DNA from: an uncultured Pseudomonadales bacterium
GTDB lineage: Bacteria > Pseudomonadota > Gammaproteobacteria > Pseudomonadales > CANNCY01
Direction of reading: 5' to 3'
DNA: 64,000 nucleotides
Assembly: GCA_947503335.1 (NCBI GenBank)
Contig: CANNCY010000006.1
Location: 1 to 64,000, forward strand
Shown: piece after piece, positions 38,855 through 48,913 of the stretch
Position numbering within the stretch: position 1 is the first letter of the stretch
How the letters are laid out: each line of letters opens with the position of its first letter
Program-made: the position numbers and the translations under genes
The notes under the pieces: model-generated
Database searches by the model: none
Told to the model about the DNA's origin: nothing
Seen by the model: the letters and a program-made list of their open reading frames with translations, nothing else

Positions 38855-39986
38855 CTTGCTCGGCCCTCCGCAATTCGAACTCGCCCCTAATAAGCATGCC
38901 CGCCATTACGCCAGACACAATTAGGCTTGAGCCACCGTAGCTAATAAACGGTAGGGTTAACCCCTTAGTTGGCAACAACCCACAGGCTACGCCCATATTG
39001 ATAAAGGCTTGGCCCGCCATCATTACGGCAATGCCGGTAACCAAATAACTAGCAAACTCGTTTACTTGCTGAAGCTTGCGCCCCATCGCCACCGAACGAA
39101 GGAATAAAAAGTACAACGCAAACACTAAAATAGTGCTGCCGATTAAGCCGGTTTCTTCGGCCCAGATGGCGAATACAAAGTCGGTATGCGCTTCGGGTAG
39201 ATAGAATAATTTTTGTACGCTGCTGCCAAGACCTACACCTGCCCATTCGCCACGGCCAAAAGCGATTAACGACTGCACAAGCTGATAGCCACTGCCAAAC
39301 TTATCGGCCCATGGGTCGGTGTATGCCGTTAAACGTAGAACACGGTATTCGTCGCTTACTGCCCAACCGCCCATCACAGCAACTGCTAAAACGATCATCA
39401 AAATAAAGGGCACCGCGGGCGCGCCGGCAATAAACATCACCGCCAAACAGGTGGCGATAACAACCACTGTTGCACCATAGTCTGGCTCGGCGATGAGTAG
39501 CAGCGCCGCCATACCAATGACGACAAGTGGGCGAATAAAGGCAAACCAACGCTCGCGCATCACGTCGCCTTGGCGTACTAAGAAACCGCAAAGGTACATC
39601 AATACAAATAGTTTCATTAATTCTGAAGGCTGTACGGTAAAGCCAGGCAATCTAAGCCAGCGCGATGAGCCATTTACTTCGTGCCCTGCGGGGGTAATCA
39701 CCAAAATCAATAGACCAAAGCCAATCACCAATAACAAGGGCGTTACCTTTTGCCAAAGCTCGAACGACACCTGCGCCGATAAGATCATGGCGATGATCGC
39801 CATCACCAAATACACTAGATGACGAACGATGTAATGAAACGAATTATCAAACATGTATTGCGAGTATTCGATTGAGGCGCTGGCAACCATTACCCAACCA
39901 ACAAACATCAACACCAATACAATAGGTAGCGTCATGCTGTTACTAAGCACTGACATACCACTTAAACGCGGTGCACTAATCTGCAT
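38847..39986 (-). CDS. ftsW: Septal peptidoglycan polymerase FtsW
   Basis: A 379-residue SEDS-family polymerase with ten membrane segments. It has ITPAGHEVNGSSRWL, the QPSELMKLF motif, AEPDYGATVV, and the C-terminal GLLPTKGLTLPFISYGGSS typical of FtsW rather than RodA. It works with FtsI (encoded upstream) to build septal murein. It overlaps the murD end by 11 bases. Confidence 0.97.
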   Translation of the reverse strand: MQISAPRLSGMSVLSNSMTLPIVLVLMFVGWVMVASASIEYSQYMFDNSFHYIVRHLVYLVMAIIAMILSAQVSFELWQKVTPLLLVIGFGLLILVITPAGHEVNGSSRWLRLPGFTVQPSELMKLFVLMYLCGFLVRQGDVMRERWFAFIRPLVVIGMAALLLIAEPDYGATVVVIATCLAVMFIAGAPAVPFILMIVLAVAVMGGWAVSDEYRVLRLTAYTDPWADKFGSGYQLVQSLIAFGRGEWAGVGLGSSVQKLFYLPEAHTDFVFAIWAEETGLIGSTILVFALYFLFLRSVAMGRKLQQVNEFASYLVTGIAVMMAGQAFINMGVACGLLPTKGLTLPFISYGGSSLIVSGVMAGMLIRGEFELRRAEQDA

Positions 39987-41280
39987 GGCACACCTCGCTA
40001 ACTAACTGTTTAAAGTGATCGCCACGTGCTAGATAATTTTTATACATATCAATCGACGCGCAGCCCGGGCTTAGCAATACAAGATCGCCTTCGACAGCCT
40101 CACTGCGAGCAATCTGAACTGCTGCTTCTAGATCATCAACAACATCAACGCTGGTAACATCATTTATTTGCGACCAGATAGTTTGCGCGTCTTTGCCAAA
40201 TAGCACGACCTTAGCCGCCTGCGCAATTTGCTGGCGGGCGGGTTCAAAACTCGCCCCTTTTGCATCGCCACCGGCAATTAAAATAATGCGATTGTATGCT
40301 GAAGCGAACCCAACCATGGCCGCCTGCATAGCACCAGGGTTAGTACCCTTTGAATCGTTGATGTAATCGACGCCCTCAATGCTGGCTACAAATTCGCAGC
40401 GGTGCGCCAAGGGTTTGAACTGATCAACGACATGCTGAATATCTTGAGTACTTGCACCTAGGTGCGATGCTAGCGACGCTGCCGCTGCGATATTAAGCGC
40501 ATTGTGCGTACCCTTTAACTGAGTAGCCGCCAACGACAGCCATGGCGCTGAATTAAATGTAATGGCCTGGCCTTGCACTTGCACGTTGCCTTCGTTAACA
40601 CCAAAGGTAACGGCATTCACATCGGCAAATAGCGTCTTTTGATTTTCGGGTAGCAGCTTAAACCGCGCTTGATCAAACACACGTGCTTTAGCAGCGATGT
40701 AATTACCCATCGTGCCGTGGTGATCTAAGTGATCTTCGCTAATATTCAAAACCGTTGCAGCATCAGCCGCTAGGCTATAGGTGCGTTCTAGCTGAAAGCT
40801 AGACAGCTCTAATACTGCGATATCGCTTTTTAATGCGTTCTCTGACAGTGCCGGCACACCGATGTTGCCACCCACAAAAACGTCGCCCAAGTCGGCAAGC
40901 ATTTCGCCAACCATAGCGGTAACCGTAGACTTAGCATTGCTACCGGTAATCGCTACGATGCGCCCGGTATAACAACGGCAGAATAATTCGATATCAGAGA
41001 TCACTTGCGCGCCGGCGTTAACTAACGGCTTTAACCAGGGCTCGGTCAACTTAACACCTGGGCTTACCACTAGCTCAGGAATATCGACTAACTTGTCGAG
41101 GGCTTTTTTGCCGAAACCGATTTTAATGCCGGCGAACTCTTCTTTTAGCTGATCGATATGCGCAACGGTATCGCGGGTATCTACCCACACAAACGGCGTA
41201 TTTTGCGCACGCAAAAATCGGGCAACAGATTGGCCTGTTACGCCGGTTCCTACTATGGCTATCGCAGCTTGATGCGTCAT
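39976..41280 (-). CDS. murD: UDP-N-acetylmuramoyl-L-alanine-D-glutamate ligase
   Basis: A 434-residue Mur ligase adding D-Glu. The Rossmann start is AIVGTGVTGQSVARFL, the ATP loop is GSNAKSTVT (a common MurD variant of GTNGKST), followed by NISEDHLDHHG, NDSKGTNPGAM and LLSPGCASIDMYKNY. All ligase domains are present and length is normal. Confidence 0.97.
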   Translation of the reverse strand: MTHQAAIAIVGTGVTGQSVARFLRAQNTPFVWVDTRDTVAHIDQLKEEFAGIKIGFGKKALDKLVDIPELVVSPGVKLTEPWLKPLVNAGAQVISDIELFCRCYTGRIVAITGSNAKSTVTAMVGEMLADLGDVFVGGNIGVPALSENALKSDIAVLELSSFQLERTYSLAADAATVLNISEDHLDHHGTMGNYIAAKARVFDQARFKLLPENQKTLFADVNAVTFGVNEGNVQVQGQAITFNSAPWLSLAATQLKGTHNALNIAAAASLASHLGASTQDIQHVVDQFKPLAHRCEFVASIEGVDYINDSKGTNPGAMQAAMVGFASAYNRIILIAGGDAKGASFEPARQQIAQAAKVVLFGKDAQTIWSQINDVTSVDVVDDLEAAVQIARSEAVEGDLVLLSPGCASIDMYKNYLARGDHFKQLVSEVCHAD

Positions 41281-41296
41281 ATCTTTATCTTTTCTC

Positions 41297-42379
41297 TTAT
41301 CTAAACTTAAGTGTTGCTAGTGCAAACATCACCAACATGATGGTGATGATCCAGAACCTTACAATTACGCGCGGCTCGGGCCAGCCTTTTAGTTCGTAGT
41401 GATGATGCAACGGTGCCATTCTAAAAATGCGCTTACCCGTTAACTTGAACGAGGCTACCTGCAAGATCACTGACAGGGTCTCCATCACGAACACACCGGC
41501 CATGATGAAATAAACAATTTCGTGGCGAATAATTACTGCGATCACACCCAATGCTGCACCCAAACTAAGTGCACCCACATCGCCCATAAATACCTGCGCT
41601 GGGTAGGTGTTGAACCACAAGAAACCAAGGCCTGCACCAACTAACGCGGTACAGAATACAGCTAGCTCGCCCGTGCCTTTTACAAAGGGAATATTTAGAT
41701 ACTGAGCAAACTCGTAGTGACCTACTAGATAGGCAATCAAACCTAGTGCACCCGAGATCATAACCGTTGGCATAATCGCCAAACCGTCTAGACCGTCGGT
41801 AAGGTTTACGGCGTTCGATGAACCTACAATCACAAAATAGGTAAGCACGATGTAAAAGATGCCTAGGTCTAACGCGAAGTCTTTAAAGAACGGAACCATC
41901 AACTGCGTTTCAACAGGGCTAGTGGCGGTGTAGTACAACACGACAGCGGCACCGATACCGGCTACTGATTGCCAAAAATACTTCCAGCGGGCGATCAAAC
42001 CCCGCGAATCTTTGTGCACTACTTTTTTGTAGTCATCAACCCAGCCTACGGCGCCAAAGACAGCCGTTACAAAAATCGTGATTAACACATACTTATTTGT
42101 TAGATCGCCCCACAGCAAAACCGTTACAAAGGTGGCAAACAAAATGAGTGCACCACCCATGGTTGGCGTACCAGCTTTATCTAGGTGACTTTCTGGGCCA
42201 TCGTTACGAATCGACTGACCGATCTGAAGGTGATTAAGTTTTGCAATCATCCATGGGCCAATCACAAGGCAAATCGCCAAAGCCGTTAACACGCCCATAA
42301 TCGCGCGTGTTGTTAGGTAATTAAATACGGCAAAACCTGACCAGTAATTTGCCAATACGTCTGCAAGCCAAAGCAGCAT
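41297..42379 (-). CDS. mraY: Phospho-N-acetylmuramoyl-pentapeptide transferase MraY
   Basis: A 360-residue polytopic enzyme forming lipid I from UDP-MurNAc-pentapeptide and undecaprenyl phosphate. It has [11 protein letters not shown], the Mg-binding [30 protein letters not shown] and the loop [19 protein letters not shown]. It overlaps the murF stop by one base (TAATG). Confidence 0.98.
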   Translation of the reverse strand: MLLWLADVLANYWSGFAVFNYLTTRAIMGVLTALAICLVIGPWMIAKLNHLQIGQSIRNDGPESHLDKAGTPTMGGALILFATFVTVLLWGDLTNKYVLITIFVTAVFGAVGWVDDYKKVVHKDSRGLIARWKYFWQSVAGIGAAVVLYYTATSPVETQLMVPFFKDFALDLGIFYIVLTYFVIVGSSNAVNLTDGLDGLAIMPTVMISGALGLIAYLVGHYEFAQYLNIPFVKGTGELAVFCTALVGAGLGFLWFNTYPAQVFMGDVGALSLGAALGVIAVIIRHEIVYFIMAGVFVMETLSVILQVASFKLTGKRIFRMAPLHHHYELKGWPEPRVIVRFWIITIMLVMFALATLKFR

Positions 42380-43737
42380 TATTGTGCTCCCATAAGGGTC
42401 TTTACATAGACCTCTGTAGCGGCCGAACGAGACCCTTTAACCAACAAGGTGTCGTGCTCGCCAATTTTTGTTTTTAGTTCTTCAAAGTATTGTTGCGCGT
42501 CACTGCGCTCATCAAAATGCATATCACCACCAAAGGCGTTTTGTGCATTCTTTGTTAGTCGGCCGATGGTTACTAATCGGTCGATTCCTTGTTCTCTTGC
42601 ATACGCACCTACGTCGGCATGTAGCTGGTTTTCTTCTGGGCCTAGCTCGGCCATATCACCTAGCACAAGAGTGCGTGTACCCTCGAAACCTGCCAGTAAA
42701 TCGATCGCGATTTTTACGGCGCCAGGATTAGCGTTATAGGTATCGTCGATAACAAGCGCACCGCTGTCTAACAGATTGGGCGAGACGCGACCTGGTTCGG
42801 GCAAGAACTCTTCTAGGCCTGATTTGATTTCTGGCAAGCTGGCGCCCGCTGCACCGGCTGTAGCGCCAGCCAGTACTGCGTTAAGCACGTTATGACGCCC
42901 CATTACTTGCAGTACGATAAATTCGCTGCCCTTAGGAGTATTTAATCGAAACTGATAACAACCCGAGCGCGTTAGTTCGATATGTGACGCATACCAATCT
43001 GACTGATCAGTGGTAGAACAATTAACGCGCGTGCAGTTAGCACGGTTGCGCCAACCATCGGCAAACTCGGTTTCTTCGTTGATGATTGCCACGCCTTCTT
43101 TTGGCAGCGCGTCATACATCTCACCCTTAGTTTGCACAACACCTTCGAGCGAACCAAAACCCTCAACATGTGCTTGTAACGCATTGGTTACCACACCCAC
43201 ATTAGGCTTTGAAATGGCGCAAAGGTCGCCGATTTCGTGCAAGCCGTTGGCCCCCATCTCTAGCACCATCGCTTTGTGGTGAGGCTCTACTGCCAGCAAT
43301 GTTAGCGGCATACCTAGATGATTATTAAAGTTACCCTTGGTCGATTGGGTAGGCACGTAGTGTTGCATGATTGCAGTAACCATGCCCTTTACCGTGGTCT
43401 TGCCAGCACTGCCGGTAATACCAATAACGGGGCCTGCAAATCGCGTTCGCTCTAACTTGGCTAGCTCGTGCAACGCGTTGACTGCATCGTCTACAACCAA
43501 CTGCGCGATAGACGCATTAGGTACTTCGCGCGTCACAATTGCGCCGGCAGCACCTGCTGCAGCGGCCTGTTCTAAAAAGTCGTGACCATCAACACGTTCA
43601 CCCTCGAACGCAATAAACAACCCATGATTGCGTACTAAACGCGCGTCAATAACCACTGACGAAAAGCTCGCATCATCGCCCACTAACTTTGCATTTAACA
43701 GTGGTGCAACTTCGCTTAATAGGCGAGCTTTGATCAT
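42379..43737 (-). CDS. murF: UDP-MurNAc-tripeptide-D-alanyl-D-alanine ligase
   Basis: A 452-residue Mur ligase adding D-Ala-D-Ala. The ATP loop is GSAGKTTVK, followed by [24 protein letters not shown] and [11 protein letters not shown] with DMAELG downstream. It is coupled to murE (ATGA overlap) and to mraY. Confidence 0.97.
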   Translation of the reverse strand: MIKARLLSEVAPLLNAKLVGDDASFSSVVIDARLVRNHGLFIAFEGERVDGHDFLEQAAAAGAAGAIVTREVPNASIAQLVVDDAVNALHELAKLERTRFAGPVIGITGSAGKTTVKGMVTAIMQHYVPTQSTKGNFNNHLGMPLTLLAVEPHHKAMVLEMGANGLHEIGDLCAISKPNVGVVTNALQAHVEGFGSLEGVVQTKGEMYDALPKEGVAIINEETEFADGWRNRANCTRVNCSTTDQSDWYASHIELTRSGCYQFRLNTPKGSEFIVLQVMGRHNVLNAVLAGATAGAAGASLPEIKSGLEEFLPEPGRVSPNLLDSGALVIDDTYNANPGAVKIAIDLLAGFEGTRTLVLGDMAELGPEENQLHADVGAYAREQGIDRLVTIGRLTKNAQNAFGGDMHFDERSDAQQYFEELKTKIGEHDTLLVKGSRSAATEVYVKTLMGAQ

Positions 43738-45185
43738 TGAGCCACCTCTGCCGCCACTTTGCGATCGTCAAAATCAAAACGTTCGCCGTTAATCTCTTGA
43801 TAGGTTTCGTGACCCTTGCCGGCAATCAGCAATAGATCGTCAGCGCCCATCATCGAAATAGCTTTTTCGATGGCAGCGCGGCGATCGTCTTCGCGAATTA
43901 CTGCGTCTTTATTTTCTGCACCTGCTAGCGCTTGATCAATAATCGCCGCCGGATCTTCGGTACGTGGGTTATCACTTGTAATCACAACCACATCAGCGCC
44001 GCTTTCGGCAGCCTGCATCATCATTGCGCGCTTGCCGGTATCACGATCACCACCGCAACCAAATACAACGTAAAGCTTGCCGGTAGGCACATGCTCACGA
44101 CAGGCGGCCAAAGCACTTTGCAACGCATCGGGCGTATGGGCGTAATCAACCAACACTTGTTTGTTGTCGGCGCGTACTACGTGATCCATTCGGCCCGGTA
44201 CAGCGTTTAGCTTGTTAAAGCAGTCTGCTATTTGTGGCAATGAGTAACCCTTGGCAATTAACGCACCGGCAACCGCCAACAGGTTCGAAAGATTAAAGCG
44301 ACCGAATAGCTTAACGGCCAATGCTACCGACTCGCCCGCATGGTGCAATTGAGCATTGATACCCGCTGGCGTTAGCTCGATGTTCGAGGCATAGATACTT
44401 GCCGCCTGATTGTTCAGTGAATAAGTAAGGATGTTATCTGCGGTACTTGATGACGCTAACGCAGTACCCACTGTGTCATCTAGGTTGATCACAGCAGTTG
44501 ATAGGCGCGGCCAGCAAAGCAGCTTACGCTTTGCCTCGGCGTAAGCCTCCATCGAGCCGTGATAATCTAGGTGATCGCGCGATAAGTTCGTGTAGATACC
44601 CACATCAAACTCAATGCCATTAACACGACCTTGATCTAGTGCGTGCGACGACACTTCCATCGCTACATTCTTTATGCCCTGCTCTACGTAGCAAGACAGA
44701 TCCCACTGCAAGCGCGCGGCATCTTGGGTTGTATGGGTTGAGGTGGTTACTTCTTTACCCACAACACGCTTACCGATCGTGCCTAGTACAGCAGTTGGTT
44801 CGGTCGTTGCTAAACACTCGCCCAACCACCAAGCGGTTGAACTTTTGCCGTTGGTGCCAGTGATACCCGTCATCCATAGTTTGCGACTTGGCTTACCATA
44901 CAGACGGCTGGCAACATCGCCCATCACTGCCCCTGGGGCGTCGAACATGACGCTCGCCACACCTAAGCTAGTAGCTTTAGCACAGCCTTCAAAATCACTA
45001 ACGATCGCAACAGCACCCTGCTGTACGGCCTGTTCGATGTATTCGCGCCCGTCAAAGCTCGCCCCTTTTACCGCGCAAAATAGATCGCCCGGTTCAACAA
45101 TGCGCGAGTCTTGCACTGCACGTTTAATACGGGTGCTTGGGTCACCCATTACTACTGAGTGAGGAAATAACTCACTTAAAATCAT
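43734..45185 (-). CDS. murE: UDP-MurNAc-L-Ala-D-Glu:meso-diaminopimelate ligase
   Basis: A 483-residue Mur ligase. The ATP loop is GTNGKSSTAW. DNPRTEDP is the signature of meso-diaminopimelate specificity (lysine enzymes lack this Arg), which fits a Gram-negative wall. GKGHETYQ near the end is intact. It overlaps both ftsI and murF by four bases. Confidence 0.98.
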   Translation of the reverse strand: MILSELFPHSVVMGDPSTRIKRAVQDSRIVEPGDLFCAVKGASFDGREYIEQAVQQGAVAIVSDFEGCAKATSLGVASVMFDAPGAVMGDVASRLYGKPSRKLWMTGITGTNGKSSTAWWLGECLATTEPTAVLGTIGKRVVGKEVTTSTHTTQDAARLQWDLSCYVEQGIKNVAMEVSSHALDQGRVNGIEFDVGIYTNLSRDHLDYHGSMEAYAEAKRKLLCWPRLSTAVINLDDTVGTALASSSTADNILTYSLNNQAASIYASNIELTPAGINAQLHHAGESVALAVKLFGRFNLSNLLAVAGALIAKGYSLPQIADCFNKLNAVPGRMDHVVRADNKQVLVDYAHTPDALQSALAACREHVPTGKLYVVFGCGGDRDTGKRAMMMQAAESGADVVVITSDNPRTEDPAAIIDQALAGAENKDAVIREDDRRAAIEKAISMMGADDLLLIAGKGHETYQEINGERFDFDDRKVAAEVAQ

Positions 45186-46879
45186 AGCGTCGCCACTTCG
45201 TTAGCCGCTGCCTTATCTGGCGCGGTCTGTGTCATCTCTAAAGCGCGCTGCATCACTTGTGAAAACACTGGTGCAGCCACTTCGCCACCGTAGTATCGAT
45301 CTTGCGAAGGCTCGTCGATTACCACTACGGCTATTAATTTGGGGTCGTTCATTGGCGCAAGGCCGGCAAAAAATGCGGTATAACGATGATCGTCGTAACC
45401 GTGTTTACCCACCTTATGAGCCGTGCCGGTTTTGCCACCGGCCGTAAAACTTTGTAACTGAGCTCGCTTTGCTGTGCCACCGGGCTCGACCACGGTTTGC
45501 AACATTGCAGTTAGCTCATCGTTGATTTCTTTGCTAAACACGCGTGTCTTGGGCGACTCGCCATTGCGCTTAAACAACGTAGCCTCAACGCGTTCGCCAT
45601 CGTTGGCAAATGCCGTGTAGGCTTGCGCAAGCTGTAGCGCGGTCGACGACATGCCATAGCCATACGACATCGTAATTTTTTCAAGTAATGGCCACTTATC
45701 GCGATAGGGCAAAACACCCACGCTTTCGCCAGGGAAGCCACTGCCTACTGCCTGCCCTAAACCAGCACTCGCCATCACGTCACGAATTTCGTCGGCCTCA
45801 AGTTCTAGCGCAAGCTTAGTGGTACCAACCTGACTCGACTTAGTGATGATCTTAGCTAGATCCATCTCGCCGTAATTAACAGGGTCAACAATGGTTTTGT
45901 TGCGCACACGAATACGACCAGGCGACGTATCAACAATCGAAGTCATGTCGAACTTGCCTGATGCTAATGCCGCACCTACGGTAAAAGGCTTCATGGTAGA
46001 GCCGGGCTCAAACACATCGGTAATTGCGCGATTGCGTAGCTGTTCTCCAGTAACCGTTGAGCGATTATTTGGGTTGTAGCTTGGCTGATTAGCCATCGCT
46101 AACACCTCGCCCGACTTTGCGTCCATCAAGATGATCGAACCTGCCTTGGCTTGGTAACGCACCATCGCTTCTTTCAAGTAACGGTACGCCTGAAACTGCA
46201 AACGCATATCGATACTAAGACGAATATCGGTGCCTGGTTGCGGTGCTTTTTCTTGGCGAATTTCGCGAATTACGTTGCCTTTAAGATCTTTAACAACACG
46301 GCGCGAACCCGATTCTGCAACCAGCTGTTCGTTTAGCGCTAGCTCAATACCCTCTTGACCCTGACCATCGATATTGGTGAAGCCAACTACGTGGGCTGCT
46401 ACCTCGCCAGCGGGATAGAAGCGCTTGTATTCGCGCTGACTATAGATACCGCGAACATCTAGCTCTAATACCTGCTGTGCTTGCGATGGCGACAGATGGC
46501 GCGCCAAGTACATAAATTGGCGGTTGCGATAACGATTAAAGCGAGCCTTAAGCTCGCCAAAATCGACATCTAAAATTTTTGCTATTTCGCGTACATCTAA
46601 CGCGTCGTAATCGACATGCCTTGGGTTAACCCAGAGGGTTGTAACCGGCGTACTCACTGCTAGGGGCTGGCCGTTTCGATCGGTAATCAAACCCCGGCTA
46701 GCAGGCTCTTCTACTGTTCTTACACTGCGAGCATCGGCTTCTTTTTGTAGAAACTCGTAACCCTGCTCTACGGGCAAAATCTGTAGATAGGCCATACGTG
46801 CAACTAACGCTAATGGCAACGCCGCCATCACCGCAGTCACTACGCCAAAGCGCCAAGATGCCGTTTGATACTCGCTCAC
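45182..46879 (-). CDS. ftsI: Septal peptidoglycan transpeptidase FtsI (PBP3)
   Basis: A 565-residue class B penicillin-binding protein with an N-terminal membrane anchor, a pedestal domain (EEPASRGLITDRNGQPLA) and a transpeptidase domain. The nucleophile Ser is in GSTMKPF and the KTG motif in GGKTGTAHKV. The second active-site motif, normally SxN, reads SSQ (KSSQVGTTKLA), an Asn-to-Gln change. Translation starts at GTG overlapping the ftsL stop. It is the partner of FtsW. Confidence 0.96.
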   Translation of the reverse strand: MSEYQTASWRFGVVTAVMAALPLALVARMAYLQILPVEQGYEFLQKEADARSVRTVEEPASRGLITDRNGQPLAVSTPVTTLWVNPRHVDYDALDVREIAKILDVDFGELKARFNRYRNRQFMYLARHLSPSQAQQVLELDVRGIYSQREYKRFYPAGEVAAHVVGFTNIDGQGQEGIELALNEQLVAESGSRRVVKDLKGNVIREIRQEKAPQPGTDIRLSIDMRLQFQAYRYLKEAMVRYQAKAGSIILMDAKSGEVLAMANQPSYNPNNRSTVTGEQLRNRAITDVFEPGSTMKPFTVGAALASGKFDMTSIVDTSPGRIRVRNKTIVDPVNYGEMDLAKIITKSSQVGTTKLALELEADEIRDVMASAGLGQAVGSGFPGESVGVLPYRDKWPLLEKITMSYGYGMSSTALQLAQAYTAFANDGERVEATLFKRNGESPKTRVFSKEINDELTAMLQTVVEPGGTAKRAQLQSFTAGGKTGTAHKVGKHGYDDHRYTAFFAGLAPMNDPKLIAVVVIDEPSQDRYYGGEVAAPVFSQVMQRALEMTQTAPDKAAANEVATL

Positions 46880-47160
46880 GGCTGCACCTCGATCACTTCG
46901 ACTTGCTCCTGCTTCGGAATCTGCATACCTAACTGATCAACAGCTACCGCCTCAACGCGGGCGTGGCTACCTAGGGTGCTTGCCTCTAACAGCAAGCGGC
47001 CGTATTCGGCGTCTAACTGATACGACTGCTCGCGCAAGGCCTGCAGCTCTGCTGTCGACTGGCGCACTAAATGCGTGGTGTACACAAGACCAATTGCCGA
47101 TGCGATGTTCACAATGGCTAACAATACAACAGAGGCTTTAGGCTTTGATTTAACCGTCAT
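46876..47160 (-). CDS. ftsL: Cell division protein FtsL
   Basis: A 94-residue bitopic protein: short basic cytoplasmic tail, one membrane segment (residues about 9-27), then a heptad-patterned coiled coil (STAELQALREQSYQLDAEYG) and the C-terminal LGMQIPKQEQVEVIEV typical of FtsL. It joins FtsB and FtsQ in the divisome. Position between rsmH and ftsI with 4-base overlaps on both sides confirms it. Confidence 0.95.
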   Translation of the reverse strand: MTVKSKPKASVVLLAIVNIASAIGLVYTTHLVRQSTAELQALREQSYQLDAEYGRLLLEASTLGSHARVEAVAVDQLGMQIPKQEQVEVIEVQP

Positions 47161-48083
47161 GACTTGTTCGTCCTCTCGGCAGTTCGCAATACTGCAGATC
47201 GTGAACGAACGTTTTCATCTAATTCGTCTTTAGAGGCTTTTACTGCCTTGCCAACAAGCTTAAGACGACCTTCGGTTTCTACTGCCACGATGGGCACGTG
47301 CTTTGGCAACTGAGGGCCACGGCTCTCGTCGCGCATAAAACGCTTAACTAAACGGTCTTCTAACGAATGAAAACTAATGATAACCAAGCGACCGCCCGGT
47401 TTTAAACATTGAACCGCCGCCTCTAGGGTGCGTTCAACATCACCTAGCTCGTCGTTCACAGCAATACGAATCGCCTGAAATACGCGCGTAGCTGGGTGCT
47501 TGTGTTTTTCCCATCGCGGGTGCGCTTCGGCCACTACTTTGGCGAGATCAGCGGTGCGTAAAAATGCTTTCTCGATACGTCGCTCGGCAATCGCGTTGGC
47601 GATGCGCTTGGCAAAACGCTCTTCACCGTATTCTTTAAATACACGCGCCATCTCTTCGGGCTCGGTGGTGGCAACCCACTCGGCTGCACTTTGACCTGCT
47701 GCATTATTCATGCGCATATCAAGTGGGCCGTCGTTCATAAAACTAAAACCGCGATCGGCGTCGTCTAACTGAGGCGACGATACGCCTAGGTCAAGTAACA
47801 CACCATCAACACTAGACTCACCACATACGTCGAGCATTTCAGAGAAACTGCCGTGATGAATAGCAAAGTTAGCGGCATCACCAAAGCGCTCGCCCGCCAC
47901 ATTGATGGCTTCTGGGTCTTTATCAAAGGCCTGAAGATGCCCCGAACCATTGAGCGCTTGCATCACCATATTGCTATGACCACCGCGACCAAAGGTACCG
48001 TCCACATACCGACCGCCCTCAACAATGTTAAGTGCTTCGATCGATTCGCGAAGTAGTACTGAGTAATGCTGATCTTGGCTCAT
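47157..48083 (-). CDS. rsmH: 16S rRNA m4C1402 methyltransferase RsmH (MraW)
   Basis: A 308-residue SAM-dependent methyltransferase acting on 16S rRNA C1402 (N4). It has HYSVLLRESIEAL, the SAM motif YVDGTFGRGGHS, DGVLLDLGVSSPQLDDADRG and ISFHSLEDRLVKRFMRD. I start it at ATG 48083, preceded by AGGGGG; the frame is open 31 codons further but overlaps mraZ. RsmI, the partner enzyme for the 2'-O-methyl of the same nucleotide, is encoded at 49786-50628. Confidence 0.97.
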   Translation of the reverse strand: MSQDQHYSVLLRESIEALNIVEGGRYVDGTFGRGGHSNMVMQALNGSGHLQAFDKDPEAINVAGERFGDAANFAIHHGSFSEMLDVCGESSVDGVLLDLGVSSPQLDDADRGFSFMNDGPLDMRMNNAAGQSAAEWVATTEPEEMARVFKEYGEERFAKRIANAIAERRIEKAFLRTADLAKVVAEAHPRWEKHKHPATRVFQAIRIAVNDELGDVERTLEAAVQCLKPGGRLVIISFHSLEDRLVKRFMRDESRGPQLPKHVPIVAVETEGRLKLVGKAVKASKDELDENVRSRSAVLRTAERTNKS

Positions 48084-48091
48084 AGCGCCCC

Positions 48092-48547
48092 CTACAGTGA
48101 AAGCGACAATAGTTCGGGTGGAAGCTCCTGCTCGTCTGCTTCCTCTTGCAGCCATTGACCCATATGGGCCTGCCACTGCTCTTCACTCCATAACTCTAGC
48201 TTACGCCCCTGACCTACGATCATTAATTTCTTCTCTAAGCTCGCATATTCACGCAAGGTAGGTGGCACAAGGATGCGACCATTGGCGTCGATATCTACAT
48301 CAGACGCATGACCGATCAAAAGATGCTGTAGTCGGCGCGCTGCCTTATTGAGTGATGGCAACGCAGAAAGGGCCTGTTCGATTTTTTCCCATTCGTGTAA
48401 CGGATAAATCATCAGGCAGGGGTTGTCTTTGTCGATCGTGATTACCAAGTGCCCATCACAATCAGACAGCAAGGCGTCGCGATGCTTGGCCGGAATAGCC
48501 ATGCGCCCCTTTGCGTCCATATTGATTGTGTTAGTGCCTCGAAACAC
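48092..48547 (-). CDS. mraZ: Transcriptional regulator / division-cluster repressor MraZ
   Basis: A 151-residue protein of two SpoVT-AbrB-like repeats (FRGTNTINMDAKGRMAIP and the second DANGRILVPPTLREYA). MraZ represses its own operon by binding repeats upstream. It starts with GTG. The four spaced GTGG repeats just upstream (48577-48611) match the known binding-site pattern, supporting autoregulation of the whole cluster. Confidence 0.97.
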   Translation of the reverse strand: MFRGTNTINMDAKGRMAIPAKHRDALLSDCDGHLVITIDKDNPCLMIYPLHEWEKIEQALSALPSLNKAARRLQHLLIGHASDVDIDANGRILVPPTLREYASLEKKLMIVGQGRKLELWSEEQWQAHMGQWLQEEADEQELPPELLSLSL

Positions 48548-48576
48548 TGCTCTCTCCCCTGATTAGGGCTTTGCTA

Positions 48577-48611
48577 GCCACTTTGACCCACAAATACCCA
48601 CAATTAACCAC
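48577..48611 (-). promoter_or_regulatory. MraZ operator: four direct repeats at 10-base spacing
   Basis: On the minus strand GTGGT, GTGGG, GTGGG and GTGGC occur exactly every 10 bases (5-base boxes at 48607, 48597, 48587 and 48577). E. coli MraZ binds TGGGN repeats separated by 5 bases, the same geometry. They lie between the -10 box and the mraZ start, so bound MraZ would block the promoter. Confidence 0.85.
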
Positions 48612-48619
48612 ATTTCGAC

Positions 48620-48647
48620 ACTATAGAGTGATTAGACGCAAAGTCAA
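48620..48647 (-). promoter_or_regulatory. mra (division cluster) sigma-70 promoter
   Basis: On the minus strand TTGACT (48642-48647), 16 bases, then TATAGT (48620-48625). It directly precedes the MraZ repeats and should transcribe mraZ and the genes downstream, mostly overlapping or closely spaced, to ftsZ. Confidence 0.8.
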
Positions 48648-48913
48648 GCCAGAGAAATAGCAGCAGTTCAAAAAAAATCGTTAGAAAACATAAGTTTATC
48701 GAGATTAGTGATGGCTCACTTTTGTACCACAAAAAAGGATGGTTTATAAAACAAATTGCTAGCTTTCAAAGTTAAAGTAACTTGTAACAAGATAGAATAT
48801 TTTTAGATAAGCAATCTATTAATAATAACCTAATGGAATAACAAAGGCCTGTAACATTTCTCATCTCTGCTCATCTTATGCATACAAACTTATGCAAAAA
48901 GCGAATCTTAACT
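48648..48913. other. AT-rich divergent intergenic region between mraZ and the DM13 gene
   Basis: The DNA between the mra promoter and the DM13 start is markedly AT-rich and holds no frame worth calling and no clear hairpin. It probably carries the upstream activating part of the mra promoter and the promoter of the DM13 gene, which I could not place confidently. Confidence 0.5.
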
